DNA from: Papio anubis
Lineage: Eukaryota; Chordata; Mammalia; Primates; Cercopithecidae
Length of the DNA stretch: 64,000 nt
Direction of reading: 5' to 3'
Assembly (NCBI RefSeq): GCF_008728515.1
Contig: NW_022161977.1
Span: 62,001 to 126,000 of the forward strand
Under the pieces are notes generated by a model. The model was not told the origin of the DNA and ran no database searches. It worked only from the letters and a program-made list of their open reading frames with translations. This document shows positions 10,225 to 23,164 of this stretch, in pieces; positions within the stretch are counted from its first letter, which is position 1; every line of letters begins with the position of its first letter. The position numbers were made by a program, and so were the translations under genes.

Positions 10225-13200
10225 TATATATATACACACATATATATCACAGTATCTCTATCCACTCGGTTTTTGATGGGCATTCTGGTTGTTTCCACAA
10301 TTTTGCAGTTGTGAATTGTGCTGCTATAAACATGGGTCTACAAGTGTCTTTTTCATATGATGACTTATTTTCCTCTGGGTAGATACCCGGTAGTGGGATT
10401 TCTGGATCAGATGATACTTCTACTTTAATTCTTTAAAGAGTCTCCACCTCCACACTTTTTCCATAGTGGTTGTACTAGTTTACATTTCCACCAGCAGTAT
10501 AAAAGAATATCCTTTTCACCACATCTTTGCCAACATTTTATAATTTTTTTAATTTGGCCATTCTTGTAGGAGTAAGGTGTTATTGCACTGTGGCTTTGAT
10601 TTGCAATTCCCTGATCATTAGTGATGTTGAACTTTTTTTAATACGTTTGTTGGCCATTTATCTGTCTCCTTTTGAGAATTGTCTGTGCATCTCCTTAGCC
10701 CACTTTTTTATGGGATTATTATTATTATTTGTTGTTGTTGTTGTTGTTGTTGTTGCTGATTTGAGTTCCTTGCAGATTGTGTATATTAGACCTTCATCAG
10801 ATGAATAGTTAGTGAATAATTTCTCCCACTCTATGAGTTGTCTGTTTACTCTTATTATTATTATTGTTATTATTATTTTGCTGCACAGAAACATTTTAGT
10901 TTAATTAAGTACCATCTATTTATCTTTGCTTTTGTTATATTTTCTTTCGGCTTCTTGGTCATGAACTCTACCTAAGCCAAAGTCTAGAAGAGCTTTTCTG
11001 ATGTTATCTGCTAGAATTTGTATGGTTTCAGATATTAGATTTAAGTCTTTGATCCATCTTGAGGTGATTTTTGTGCACAGTGAAACATGAGGATCCAGTT
11101 ACATTCTTCTACATGTGGCTTGCCAATTATCCCAGCATCATTTGTTGAATAGGGTGTCCTTTCCCCACTTTATGTTTTTGTTCGCTTTGTCAAAAATCAG
11201 TTGGCTGTTGGTATTTGGCTTTATTTCTGGGTTCTCTATTTGGTTCCATTGGCCTATGTGCCTATTTTTATACCACTATCATGCTGTTTGGTAACTAAAG
11301 CCTTGTAGTTAGTTTGAAGTTGGGTAAGGCAATACCTTCAAATTTATCCTTTTTGCTTAGTGTTGCTTTGGCCATGTGGGCTCTTTTTTGGTTCCACACG
11401 AATTTCTGGATTCTTTTTTTTAGTTCTGTGAAGAATGATGATGGTATTTTTTATGGGAATTTCATTGAATTTATAGACTGCCTTTGTCAGTATGGCCATT
11501 TTCACAATATCGACTCTACTTATCCATGAGCATGGCATATGTTTCTATTTGTTTGTGACATCTATGATTTCTTTCAGCAATGTGTTGTAGTTTTACTTGT
11601 AGAATCTTTCACTTCCTTGGTTAGGTATATTTGTAAGTATTTTAATTTATTTTATTTTTGCAGCTTTTGTAAAAGAGTTTGAGTTCTTGATTTGATCCTC
11701 AGTTTGGTCACTATTAGTGTATAGCAGTGCTACTAATTTGTGTACATTAATTTTGTATCTGAAACTTTACTGAATTCATTTATCAGATATAGGAGCTTTT
11801 TGGAAGAGGTTTTCCTAGGTATACGATCATGTCATGTCATGGTGAGCAGTGACAATTTAACTTCCTCTTTACTGATTTGAATGCCATCTATTTCTTTCTC
11901 TTGTCTGATTGCTCTGGCTAGGACTTCCAATACTATGTTGAATAGGAGTGGTGAAAGTGGGCATCCGTGTCTTCTTCCAGTTCTCAGGGGAAATGCTTTC
12001 AACTATTTCTCATTCAGTATAACATTGGCTGTGGGTTTTTCATGCATGGCTTTTATCACCTTAGTATGTCCTTTCTATACCAATTTTGCTGAGGGTTTTA
12101 ATCATAAAGTGATGCTGGATTTTGTCAAATGCTTTTTCTGCATCTATTGAGATGACAGTATTAGTTTTGTTTTTAATTCTGTTTACATGGTGTATCAAAT
12201 TTATTGGCTTGCATATGTTAAACCAACTCTGTATCCCTGAAATGAAACCCACTTAATTATGGTATATTATATTTTTGATATGCTGTTGGATTCAGTTAGC
12301 TAGTGTTTTGTTGAGGATTTTTACCTCTATGTTCTTCAGAGATATTGGTCTGTAGTTTTCTTTTTTTATATATCCTTTCCTGGTTTTGGCATTAGGATAA
12401 CACTGGCTTCATAGATTGATTTAGGAAGAATCCCCTCTTTCCCTGTCTTTTGGAATAGCTTTAGTGAGGTTGGTACTAGTTCTTTCTTGAATGTCTGATA
12501 GAACTCAGCTGAGAATCTGGACTTTTTTGTTGACATTTTTAAAAAAAATTACTGTTTTAATCTCAATACTTGTTGCTGATCTATTCAGACTTTCTATTAT
12601 TTCCTGGTTTAATCTAGGAGGCTTGTATATTTCCAGGAATGTATCCATCTCCTCTAGGTTTTCTAGTTTGTGTATATAAAGGTGTTCATAGTAGCCTTGA
12701 ATGATCTCTTGTATTTCTGTGGTATCAGTTGTAATATCTCCCATTTAGTTTTTAACTGGGCTTATTTTCCTGGTTAATCTCAGTAATGGTCTGTCTATTT
12801 TGTTTATTTTTTCAAAGAACCAGCTTTTTATTTCACTTATATTTTGTGTTTTTTTTGTTCTAATTTCATTTATTTCTGGTCTGATCTTTGTTATCTCTTT
12901 TCTTCTGCTGTGTTTGGGTTTGATATGTTCTTCTGTCTCTAGTTCCTTGAGGTGTGAGCTTAGATTGTCTATCTGTGCTTTTTCAGACTTTTTGATGTAG
13001 GCATTTGATACTATGAACATTCCTCTTAGTACTTCTTTTGCTGTATCCCAGAGTTTTTCATAGGTTGAGTCACTATTATCATTCAGTGTAAAAAATTTTA
13101 AATTTCCATCTTCATTTTATTATTGACCTAAAGATTATTTGGGAGCAGATTATTTAATTTTCATGTATTTGTATAGTTTCAAGTTTCCCTTTTGGAGTTA

Positions 13201-13960
13201 ATTTCTAATTTTATTCCACGGCAGTCTGAGAGAGTACCTGATACAATTTCTATTTTCTTAAATTTATTGAGGCTTGTTTTGTGGCCTATCATATGGTTTA
13301 TCTTAGAGAATGTTCTATATATTAATAAATAGAATTCATATTCTGCAGTTGTTGGGCAGAATATTCTGTAAATATCTGTTAAGTTCATTTGTTCTAGGAT
13401 ATAGTTTAAATCCACTGTTTCTTTGTCGACTTTCTGTCTTGATGTCCTGTCCAGTGCTGTCAGTGGAGTACTGAGGTCCACCACTATTATTGTGTTGTCA
13501 TCTACTGCATTTCTTAGGACTAGTAGTAATTGTTTTATAAATTTGAGAGCTCCAGTGTTAGTTGCATATATATTTAGGACTGTGATATTTTCTTGTTGGA
13601 CTAATTGTTTTATAATTATATAATGTCCCTCTTTTTCTTTTTTAACTGTTTTGCTTTAAAGTCTGTTTTGTCTGATATAAAAATAGCTATTCCTGCTCGC
13701 TTTTGGTTTCCATTTGCATGCAAAATCCTTTTTCCACCCCTTTACCTTAAGTTTATGTGAGTCCTTATGTGTAAGGTGAGTCTCTTGAAGACAGTGAATA
13801 CTTGGTTAGTGAATTTGTATCCATTCTGCCATTCTGTATCTCTTATGTGGAGGATTTCATCCATTTACATTCTATGTTAGTATTGAGATGTGAAGTACTC
13901 TTCTCTTTATCATGCTAGTTGTTGCCTGAATACTGTGGGTGATTTTTTTTTTTTTTCATT
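10225..13960 (-). pseudogene. L1 ORF2 pseudogene (endonuclease-reverse transcriptase)
   Basis: ORF2p of L1 nicks DNA with an apurinic-type endonuclease and copies L1 RNA at the nick. Here the endonuclease part is readable at about 13179-13620, the linker at 12505-13020, the RT block with the Ile-Asp-Ala-Glu-Lys-Ala-Phe-Asp motif at 12061-12252, and the C-terminal region at 10658-10894. The YADD/FADD active-site segment near 11820-11850 is destroyed. The frame changes repeatedly and contains many stops. Ends are approximate. Confidence 0.8.
10715..10878 (+). repeat. Trinucleotide microsatellites in L1 ORF2
   Basis: An (ATT)n run at 10715-10730 adjoins a (GTT)n run at 10731-10756. A second (ATT)n run is at 10851-10878. 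All lie in the L1 ORF2 C-terminal region and are likely grown from T-rich L1 sequence. Confidence 0.85.
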
Positions 13961-14009
13961 GTGTTATTGTTTTATAGGCTCGGTGAGATTTATACTTTAA
14001 GCAGATTCT

Positions 14010-15340
<1,331 letters not shown>

Positions 15341-15700
15341 GGGTAGACTGTTTCAGTGGAAAAATCTGGAACATAAGAGCTGCTATTCAGATTCTTTTGT
15401 GCCACTGGGTGATCCCTTGATGTGGTGCTTTCCCCCTTACTCTAGGGATGGGGCTTCTTGAGAGCCAGACTGCAGTGATGGTTATTGCTCTTCTGAGTCT
15501 AGCCACAAAGCAGGGCTACTGGGCTCCATGCTGGTGTTGGGGAATGTCTGCAAAAAGTTCTGTGATGTGATCTATCTTCAGGTCTCTCAGCCATGGATAC
15601 CAGCACCTGCTCTGGTGGACGTGGCAGGGGAGTGAAGCAGACTCTGTGGGAGTCCTTGGTTGTAGATTTGTTTTGTGTACTGGTTTTTTCAAATGCTGGT

Positions 15701-15793
15701 TTGCACATGAAAATCAATTGTTTTGGTATCATTTATTGGGTCTTTTCAACAAGTCCATTAATTACCTTGGCAGTTTTGTGAAAAATCAAGTGA
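15701..15793. repeat. Segment duplicated at 17321-17415
   Basis: About 93 nt inside the L1 5' UTR aligns to 17321-17415 with roughly 11 differences (about 88 percent). The partner lies in antisense ORF2 of the older L1M. Both share the same order of short strings (catgaaaatc, aattgttttggtat, caacaagt, cattaattacctt). See the finding on local copying. Confidence 0.6.
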
Positions 15794-16031
15794 AGTTGTC
15801 ACATGGACAGACTTAGGACCTCTGGTTAGCCAGGATGTTGCGGGTGATGGAATTGGCTGTTGTTTTCTCCTTCTTTAGAGCAGGGTTCTGTTATGAGTTA
15901 CTTGAATGGCTTGAGTTGGTTGGCCTCCAGCCAGGAGGTGATGCTTTCAAGAGAGCATCAGCTGTAGTAGTAGAAGGGGGATATAATATTGCCCTACATT
16001 GGCCAGGATAAGTACCCAGGTTTCTCAGGCA

Positions 16032-16580
16032 ATGGGCAGGACCATAGAGCTCCCAGGAATTTATGACTTTTGTCTTCAGCTACCAGGGTGGTTAGAGAAA
16101 AACCATCAGGCGGGGGCAGGGTTAGGCAGGTCTGAGCTCAAATTCTCCTTGGGCAGAGCTTGCTGTGTCCACTGTGGGGGATGGGAGGGTGGTTCTCAGA
16201 CCAATGGAGTTATGTTCCTAGGTGGATTATGGCTGTCTCTGCTGCATCATACAGGTTGCCAGGGCAGTGGTGGAACACCGGCAGTGACAAGCCTCACCCA
16301 GCTATCATGCAGCCAGCAAGTTCAGTCTCACTCCCACCGTGCCCCACCAACAGTACCCAGTTTATATCCAGGCAGCCAGCAACCAGAGCTGAGATCTTGC
16401 CCCAGGCTACAAGCCTCTCCACTGAGAAAGCAAGCAGGGATCTCAGGTCTTGCCCCTTCCCACCTGCCCTCATCTTTGGCTGTGGCTTCTGTGCTGATAT
16501 CTCCACTTCACCTCCCCCCACCCAGGAATTCTGCTCAGGAAAATTCAAGCTCAGTTGAAATTATTACAAAGTTCTGCTAG
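16032..16580 (+). other. 182-codon open frame antisense to the L1 5' UTR
   Basis: From an ATG at 16032 to a stop at 16578-16580; the frame stays open a further 11 codons upstream to 15999. It is the longest open frame in the window and runs against the L1 5' UTR, the same relative setting as the primate L1 ORF0. I see no domain, signal peptide or transmembrane segment; it is Ser/Pro/Gln rich. The L1 5' UTR is GC-richer than the rest of the window, which alone makes long open frames likelier, so a chance frame is the default reading. Confidence 0.2.
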
Positions 16581-18165
16581 ACGTTTCCTTAACCCTGTGA
16601 CCCCTCCCCAATTCCACTGGCTGCTTTCCCCAAGGACTCCATGAAATATGTCCAGGAATGGGTTCCTTGGGCATGAGCTGGGTAGTGACTTCAGGGCTCT
16701 TCCCACTGCTGCTTCTACTTTTATATTTCGCTTGGCTCTCTAAGTCCATTTCAGTTCTAGGTAAGGTTAAATCCTTCTCCCATGATCTGGATTTTTAGAT
16801 ATCCCAGTGAAGATGTGTGTTTTGAGGCAGACTTTTCTCCCTGTCACTTTGGGGACTCACAGTGTTTTGGCTCTCTTGTGGAGTTTGCAGTGGCAAGTCA
16901 CATTTTTCAAAGGGTCTGTGAAAGGGTCACTCAGTTTTTCCAGTATGTTCTTGTGGTGGTTGTTAGAGCAAAAGTTCACAATGTGAGTCTCCACATGCTT
17001 TTCTGTCCATCAAACTGGGAGCTGCATGTTAGTCCTGTCTCCTATTTCCCGTTTTTCCTAAACTCCCACCTTTTCATACTCTGAATGGGATCTTTTGGAG
17101 AGTAAAGTTTTAATTTTAAAGAAGTTCAATATATTATTATTTTTCTGTTGTGCTTTGTGTTTTTAGTGTCCTATTTAAGAAATCTGTGCCTAACCTAAAG
17201 ATATAATCTTTTTTCTGCTATAGGTTATTCTATAAATGTCATAGTATTTGCTCTTAAATTTGTGTCTATAATCTATTTCAAGTTCACTTTTATAAAGTGT
17301 TAATAAAAGGTTAAAATTTGTTTACACATGAAAATCCAATTGTTTTGGTATTATTTATTGAGTATTCTCAACAAGTTCATTAATTACCTTGACAGTTTTG
17401 TAAAATATCAATTGACCTTATAAGCATTGTCTAATTTCAGACTTTCTAGTTTGTTCCATTGACCTACATGCCTGCCTTTCCCCATACCACACTGCCTTGT
17501 TTGCTGTACCTTTATAATAAGTTTTGCACTCACTTAGTAAATGTCCTCCAACTTTGCTTTTTTTGTTGTTGTTTTCTATTTTAATTCCTTTGCATGAATT
17601 TTAGACTAAGCTTGTCAATTTTCATGAAGAAAGCTTGCTGGAATTTTGGTTAGTACTGAATCAAATCTACAGAATACTTAAGGTAAAATTGACATCTTAA
17701 AAATACTTTGTTTTCTGATACATGAACATGTGATGTATCTCTACTTAGGTCATCTTGAGTTTCTCACAGTTGGTTTTCAATGGAGAAGTCTAATAGATGT
17801 TTACCCCCAAAATATTTCATATTGTTCAATGCTGTAGCAAATAATATTTTTACTTTAATTTCCAATTGTTTCTTTTTACTATATAAAAATACAATTGATG
17901 TTTGTATATTGATCTTATGTCCTACAAATGGGCTAAACATAATTATTAGTTCTAGTAGCATTTTTGAAAATGCCTTCAGATTTTTGGCAGAGACCATGAT
18001 ATCATCTGCAAATTAAGACAGTTTTTATTTCTCCTTTTCCAATCTCAATGCCATTTATTTCTTGTGTTTTGTTTTTAATACATTAGCTAGGACCACCAAT
18101 ACAATATTAAATACAAGTGGGGAAAGAGAATATTCTTGCCTCATATGAGAAATAATTTATATTTG

Positions 18166-18462
18166 TTTATTTATTTATTTGTTTATTGAGATAGATTCTC
18201 ACTTTGTCACCCAGGCTGTAGTGCAGTGGCACAATCACAGCTCACTGCAACCTTGACCTCCAGGGCTCAAGTGATCATTCCACCTCAGCCCCCCAAGTAG
18301 TGGGCACCGCAGGCACACATCACTATGCCCGGCTAATTTTTAGTAGAGATGGGATTTTGCCATGTTGCCCAGGCTGGTCTTGAACTCCTGAGCTCAAATG
18401 ATCCAATGGCCTTGACCTCCCAAAATGCTGGGATTCCAGGCATTAACCATCGTGCGCAGGCA
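18166..18462 (-). mobile_element. AluJ
   Basis: An inverted Alu with J-type features ('ctcaagtgatc', 'gttgcccaggctggtcttgaactcctgag') and a degenerate (TTTA)n tail at 18166-18185. Old and diverged. I could not define a convincing TSD. Confidence 0.88.
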
Positions 18463-19768
18463 GAACTTAGTCTTTCATCATAATATTGGCTATAAGTTTT
18501 TCAGAAATTTTCTTTTTCAGGTTGAAGTAGTACTTTTCTATACCAAGTATTCTGAGGATTTTCATTGTGAAAAGTGTTGAATCTTTTAAGTGCTTTTTTT
18601 GCATCTATTGAGATTATACTAATTTCCCTTTCTGTCTATTAGCATAGCAAGTTCCAGTGACTGATTTCTGAGTGTTAAACCAATCATGTATTTTGGTGAG
18701 AAATTCTACTTGGTTATAAAATATTATCTTTTGATACATTTGTGAATTATATTTGCTAAAATCTTGTTAGGAAATTTGCATCTATATTCATTAAAGCTAT
18801 ATATTGTTGCTATGTCTTTGGTTTTAGTATCAAAGTAATACTGGCTTCAAAGAATGAGATAGAATTTATTCCCACCTTATTTTGGTTGCACTGATATTTG
18901 TCTATTGATTTTTTGTTTTCTATTTCACCATTTTCTGTGCTGATTATTTATTTCATCTGCTTAGTTGGATTCCATTTCTTTAAAGTGGAAGCTAAGATCA
19001 TTGACTTGAGAACTTTCTTCTTTCCTAGTATAGACATTTTGTGCTATAAATTTCCCTCTTAATTCAGCTTTGGTGGCATCCACAAATTTTGATATGTTTT
19101 ATTTTTATTTTCATTCAGTTCAAAGTATTTTTTAATTATGCTTTTGATTACTTTTTAGTTCATGGGGTATTTAGAATTGTGTTATTTCGTTTCCAAATAT
19201 TTGGGATATTTCCAGATGTTTTTACATTATTGATTTCTAGTTTAATTTCACTGTGGTCAAAGAACATAGTTTGTACGACTTAAATAATTTAAAAATTTAT
19301 ATAGACTTGCTTTACGGCCAACAATATGGTCTATGTGGGTAAACATTCTATGTTAACTTGATAAAACTATCTATTTTGCTGTTGTTGGGGGGAACATTTT
19401 ATAAATGTCAATTAGGTCAAATTGATTGACAGTGTTGTACAGATTTTATACACCTTTACTGATTTTTGTCCACTTGGTCTATCAATTATTGAGAAAAGGG
19501 CATTGAAATATTCAAGTATAACTGTTGATGTGTCTACTTCTCTTTGCAGTTCCATCAGGTTTTGCTCTGTGTATTTCAGTATCTAGGATTGTTGCATAAA
19601 TCTTTAGGGTTGTTAAGTCCTCTAGATGAACTGATCCCTTTATTATTAAGAAATGATCTTTTCGTCCCTGGTAATATACTTTGCTTTCAAATTGACTTTG
19701 ATATTAATAGAGCTACATAAGCTTTCTTTTGATTAGTGTTGGCAAATGTATTTTTTACCATCTTTTAC

Positions 19769-20086
19769 TTTTTTTTTTTTTTTTGAGACCGAGTTTGGCC
19801 CTGTCGCCCAGGCTGGAGTGCAGTGTGGCGCGATCTCGGCTCATGGCAAGTTCCACCTCCTGGGTTCATGCCTTCCAAGTTGCTGGGACTATAGGCGCCG
19901 CCCCCTCCAACCCCCCCCCCCCCCCCCCCCCGCCAATTTTTTTTTTTTTTTTTTTTTTTTGTATTTTCAGTAGAGACGGGGTTTCACCGTGTTAGCCAGG
20001 ATGATCTCGATCTCCTGGCCTCGTGATCCGCCCGCCTGGGTCTCCCAAAGTGCTGGGATTACATGCGTAAGCCACTGCGCCCGGCC
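19769..20086 (-). mobile_element. AluY with two internal homopolymer expansions
   Basis: An inverted, full-length Alu of Y type. Perfect 13-bp TSD ccatcttttactt at 19758-19770 and 20087-20099. The middle carries C21 (19911-19931) and T24 (19937-19960) where Alu normally has short C and T runs. Confidence 0.92.
19911..19960 (+). repeat. C21 and T24 homopolymers in Alu linker
   Basis: An uninterrupted C21, then five bases (gccaa), then T24. On the minus strand this is A24 then G21, so a guanine-run structure is possible there. Length is probably variable between individuals, and sequencing slippage must also be considered. Confidence 0.9.
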
Positions 20087-20287
20087 CCATCTTTTACTTT
20101 TAATTTATGTCAGTCTTTCTGCTTAAAGTGTTTTGCTGACAGCATATAATTAGGTCTTTCTAGTTTATCCAAATGCCAATCTCTACCTTTTAATCAGGAT
20201 ATTAAGCCATTCATATTTAATGATAATATTGATATGATGATGTTTAAACCTATTTTAATTTAACTATCATAATTTCTTACTATATAA

Positions 20288-20464
20288 CAAGAACCTCCCG
20301 CTTTGCCATCTCTGAACAACAAGCCTAGCTTAGTAGAAGATGCTGAAATGGCAAAGGTTCCTGTTACAGGTCAGCTATTCCAAGAATCTGAGACAGCAGC
20401 CCCAATCTTCAATGAACTTGAGGTATCTGAGAGTAAAAATATCCCAGATAAAATCATAGAATGA
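20288..20464 (+). other. Candidate coding exon or decayed coding fragment (58 open codons)
   Basis: An open frame of 58 codons ends at TGA 20462-20464. A TAA lies directly upstream (20285-20287), so if coding it must be entered by splicing, and an AG at 20290-20291 follows a T-rich but imperfect tract. The translation looks protein-like: acidic, few rare residues, Pro-rich start, segments such as VEDAEMAKVPVTG and LFQESETAAPIFNELE. It sits in sequence I do not recognise as a repeat, just after the L1M ends. AATAAA motifs follow at 20552 and 20744. I do not recognise the protein. It could be a terminal exon, a processed-pseudogene fragment, or chance. Confidence 0.3.
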
Positions 20465-22761
20465 GAATAAAAATAACTAATCAGAAGCCAAGATATAGTC
20501 CCATAAATTACCAGTCTTTACTTACTGTCTACCTTAAATATGTATTCTGGGAATAAAATAAATTTTATCAGTAGAGTACATTGTGAAACACAGAATTTGC
20601 ATCTTCATTTAGAATTTTTTCGTAAAATTCCAAGTACTTTGAATCTGGTTTCCTTGCTTCTGATTAAACTTTCCTATACACACAAACATATAAAATGTGC
20701 GTATGTCTTTGGAAGAAAAAAACATGACTAAATATCACCCACAAATAAATAAAATTCAGTAAGACAAAAATAACTGGGAACAAATTTAGAATAGCCCTAA
20801 ACTTTTATTTTTTCTAAAGATAGGAACCAAATAATGCTTTTGAAATGATTTCCTAGTACATTAGGTATTCTCTTATAATTAATGAGAGGAATATTCCAGC
20901 TGCCAGGAGCTTCGAGTATTAGTAGAGGGTCCTAGGTCAGATGGAAAAGGATACAGTGTCTTTAAGATACTGAGAATTTTCTCTAGGGAGCTAGTAATTT
21001 TGAAAATATAAAACCAATACTCTTCTCAGGATGTATAGTGAGTCTTGTAATGTATCTCATATCTTCAGAGGACTAAAAGTGGATTAAAAAAATAAAAATT
21101 CCAGACAAAGCAGGAAAGACTTATTGAAATCTATGATATCACATGACAGTGTGGATTGATTAACTTTCCTCAATGAATTGATTTGGTACAAGCAAAAATC
21201 TTATGGATCAAACTCATTATATTTTATCATAAATAGATACAAATGTGTATATTCTGTTATTTTAAAAAGTAATACTGATAATTCAGAGAAGTTATCAGAT
21301 ATAATTCAGAAAATGTCCTTGCAGAAAAACTGAGAATAGATGTGGATGGGGAGTATGAGTGTGGCAGGATAGGGGAACCCAAATATCATATTATCTCTGA
21401 TGGGAGACAGACAGAAAGAGAGAGAGAGACAGAGAGACAGGGAGAGACCTGGAGAAAATCAGCTGTAACTGGCTCCATCCTGAAGCTGTCATCTTTTGGC
21501 AAGGTTGCAAGGATGTCTTTTCATCGCAATGTACAACAGAAAAAAAGAGTTATCTGTTAATAACCGTGGTGACAGTGATCTAATGAAACACATAGAAGCA
21601 GCAGCTTGCAAAGGAAACAGTCACCAAAAAAAGAAGACTCTATCTTCCTTTGTTATTAAATAGATAATACATGCACAGAATGGCACAGCCAATTAACTTC
21701 CTTTAATAAACAAAATCTATTTGATGGGTTATGGTAAGGCAATGTATAAGGTCAGATAAAGCAGCACCAGATGAAAATAAACCCAAAAGTTGCTATTATG
21801 ATATAATTTCTGCCCAGGACATTTCATACAGCCACAGGTCACTTATGACTCATTGTTTTATACTATGTACATCCTCTCCAATGCATCTTATTAATTCCTC
21901 TTTTGAAAATTTAACCCCTATCTTGGAGATTACAAACCACTGTCATGGTAGTTTACCAAAAAGGTATCAGACAAAATAGCACCACCAAAGGTTAGAGGAG
22001 ATAGAGCTCTTCTAGTACCCAAGAGTCACCATGACTCTGAGGGCATGTTTCTAATCACTCTGGAAATAAGAAGGAACTACACAATACAAAGCTCTACTCA
22101 ATACTACTCAATAGTTCTGCTTTGTTGTTCCCAACAACCCTGTGTTTCAGATCTGCCACAATACCAGCCAATCCCTAAATATACTGCAAATATACTTTCC
22201 AGCTTCTCTGCCTATATAGATATTATTCTCTTTATAAGAAGCCCTTTGTCTTATCCTTCAGCATGCAGCTCACCTGTTAGATCCTCTCTGAATCTTCCAT
22301 TTTTCCCCAACTCACACCACTGAATTCTTCTGAGCTGCTGAGTTTGTACTTAGCTCTCACAGAAACTTACATTGCAATTGCTTGCTTTGATAGCAAGTGT
22401 TTCACTTTTAAAGTGGTTCTTGTTTAATATATTTATGTTTATTATATGCATACATCTTTCCACAAAGATCTTGAGGTGGCTTATAATAAAAGAAACTGAC
22501 ATCAAATATTTACATAAAAATAGAAAACTAGGACCAGAGAAAAGAAGAATATAAAAATGTCAAATCTAAGAACAACAAAGTTGTCCTGCTGAGGTTTCAA
22601 CTATTTCTGTGAGCTTCTTAGAATCTGCTGTAAAAAGATTCTCATCAGAAAGGAAAGGAGGAAACTGTTATTTCCATTGGTTCTTCAAGGGAAACAAAAT
22701 CATCCCCAACAAGCATATAAAATAAAATTCACTGTAGATGATTATATGTAAAAGAGATCTT
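20465..22761. other. Mostly single-copy sequence
   Basis: No repeat family is named with confidence. A weak L2-like pyrimidine-rich stretch may lie at 22205-22480 on the plus strand. AATAAA hexamers at 20552 and 20744/20748 follow the candidate coding segment. A small GA-rich simple repeat lies at 21405-21447. Confidence 0.4.
21405..21447 (+). repeat. (GAGACA)n-like simple repeat
   Basis: An imperfect gagaca/gaga run of about 43 nt. Confidence 0.75.
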
Positions 22762-23164
22762 TGTCTTAGTCTATTTTCTGCTGCTATAACAGAATAACTG
22801 AAAGTGAGTAATTTATCAAGAAGAAAAATGTACTTTACTTGTGGCTCTGGAGGCTGGGAAGTCCAAGCCGCAGCTAGTGAGAGCCTCCTTGCTGCATCAT
22901 CATGTGATGAACGGTGGAAGGGCAAGGGAACACTCAAGCAAGATCAAGAGAGAAAGGAGCTAAGCTTATCCCCAATTTTTTTAATCAAGAATCCACCCCT
23001 AAGGTAACTAAGCTCCTCCCATAATAATTTATCTCATCAATAATTAATCCACTGATGAGACCAGAGCCATTGTGACCTAGCACCTTTTATAGGTTCCAGC
23101 AGTGTCGCATGGGGGATTAAGTATCCAATACCTAAACTTTGGGGGGCATATTCAAGCCATAGTG
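22762..23164 (-). mobile_element. Solo MLT1-type LTR (ERVL-MaLR)
   Basis: An antisense LTR: 'tgtcttagtctattttctgctgctataacag', 'gtggctctggaggctgggaagtcc', then the 'ggggattaagtatccaata' and 'caagccatagtga' end. The middle is partly rearranged. No internal region is attached. Confidence 0.8.

Larger units (their letters stand above)
17068..20265 (-). mobile_element. Ancient L1M, second half (ORF2), broken by two Alus
   Basis: Antisense ORF2 of an old L1 continues the element begun at 8586. It reads from the region matching the end of the first half, through the RT region (about 18470-18700, 'gcatctattgagattata') to the endonuclease side near 20250. It is interrupted by AluJ (18166-18462) and AluY (19769-20086). 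AT-rich and strongly diverged, without useful open frames. Confidence 0.8.

Noticed and set aside
16294..16548. Minus-strand open frame of 84 codons in the L1 5' UTR
   Set aside because: Lies in untranslated L1 sequence upstream of ORF1; GC-rich chance frame.
19729..19995. Pro-rich and Phe-rich open frames
   Set aside because: Translation of an antisense Alu and its C and T homopolymers.
22205..22480. L2 fragment on the plus strand
   Set aside because: Similarity is limited to pyrimidine-rich text and a vague block order; not strong enough to list as a feature.
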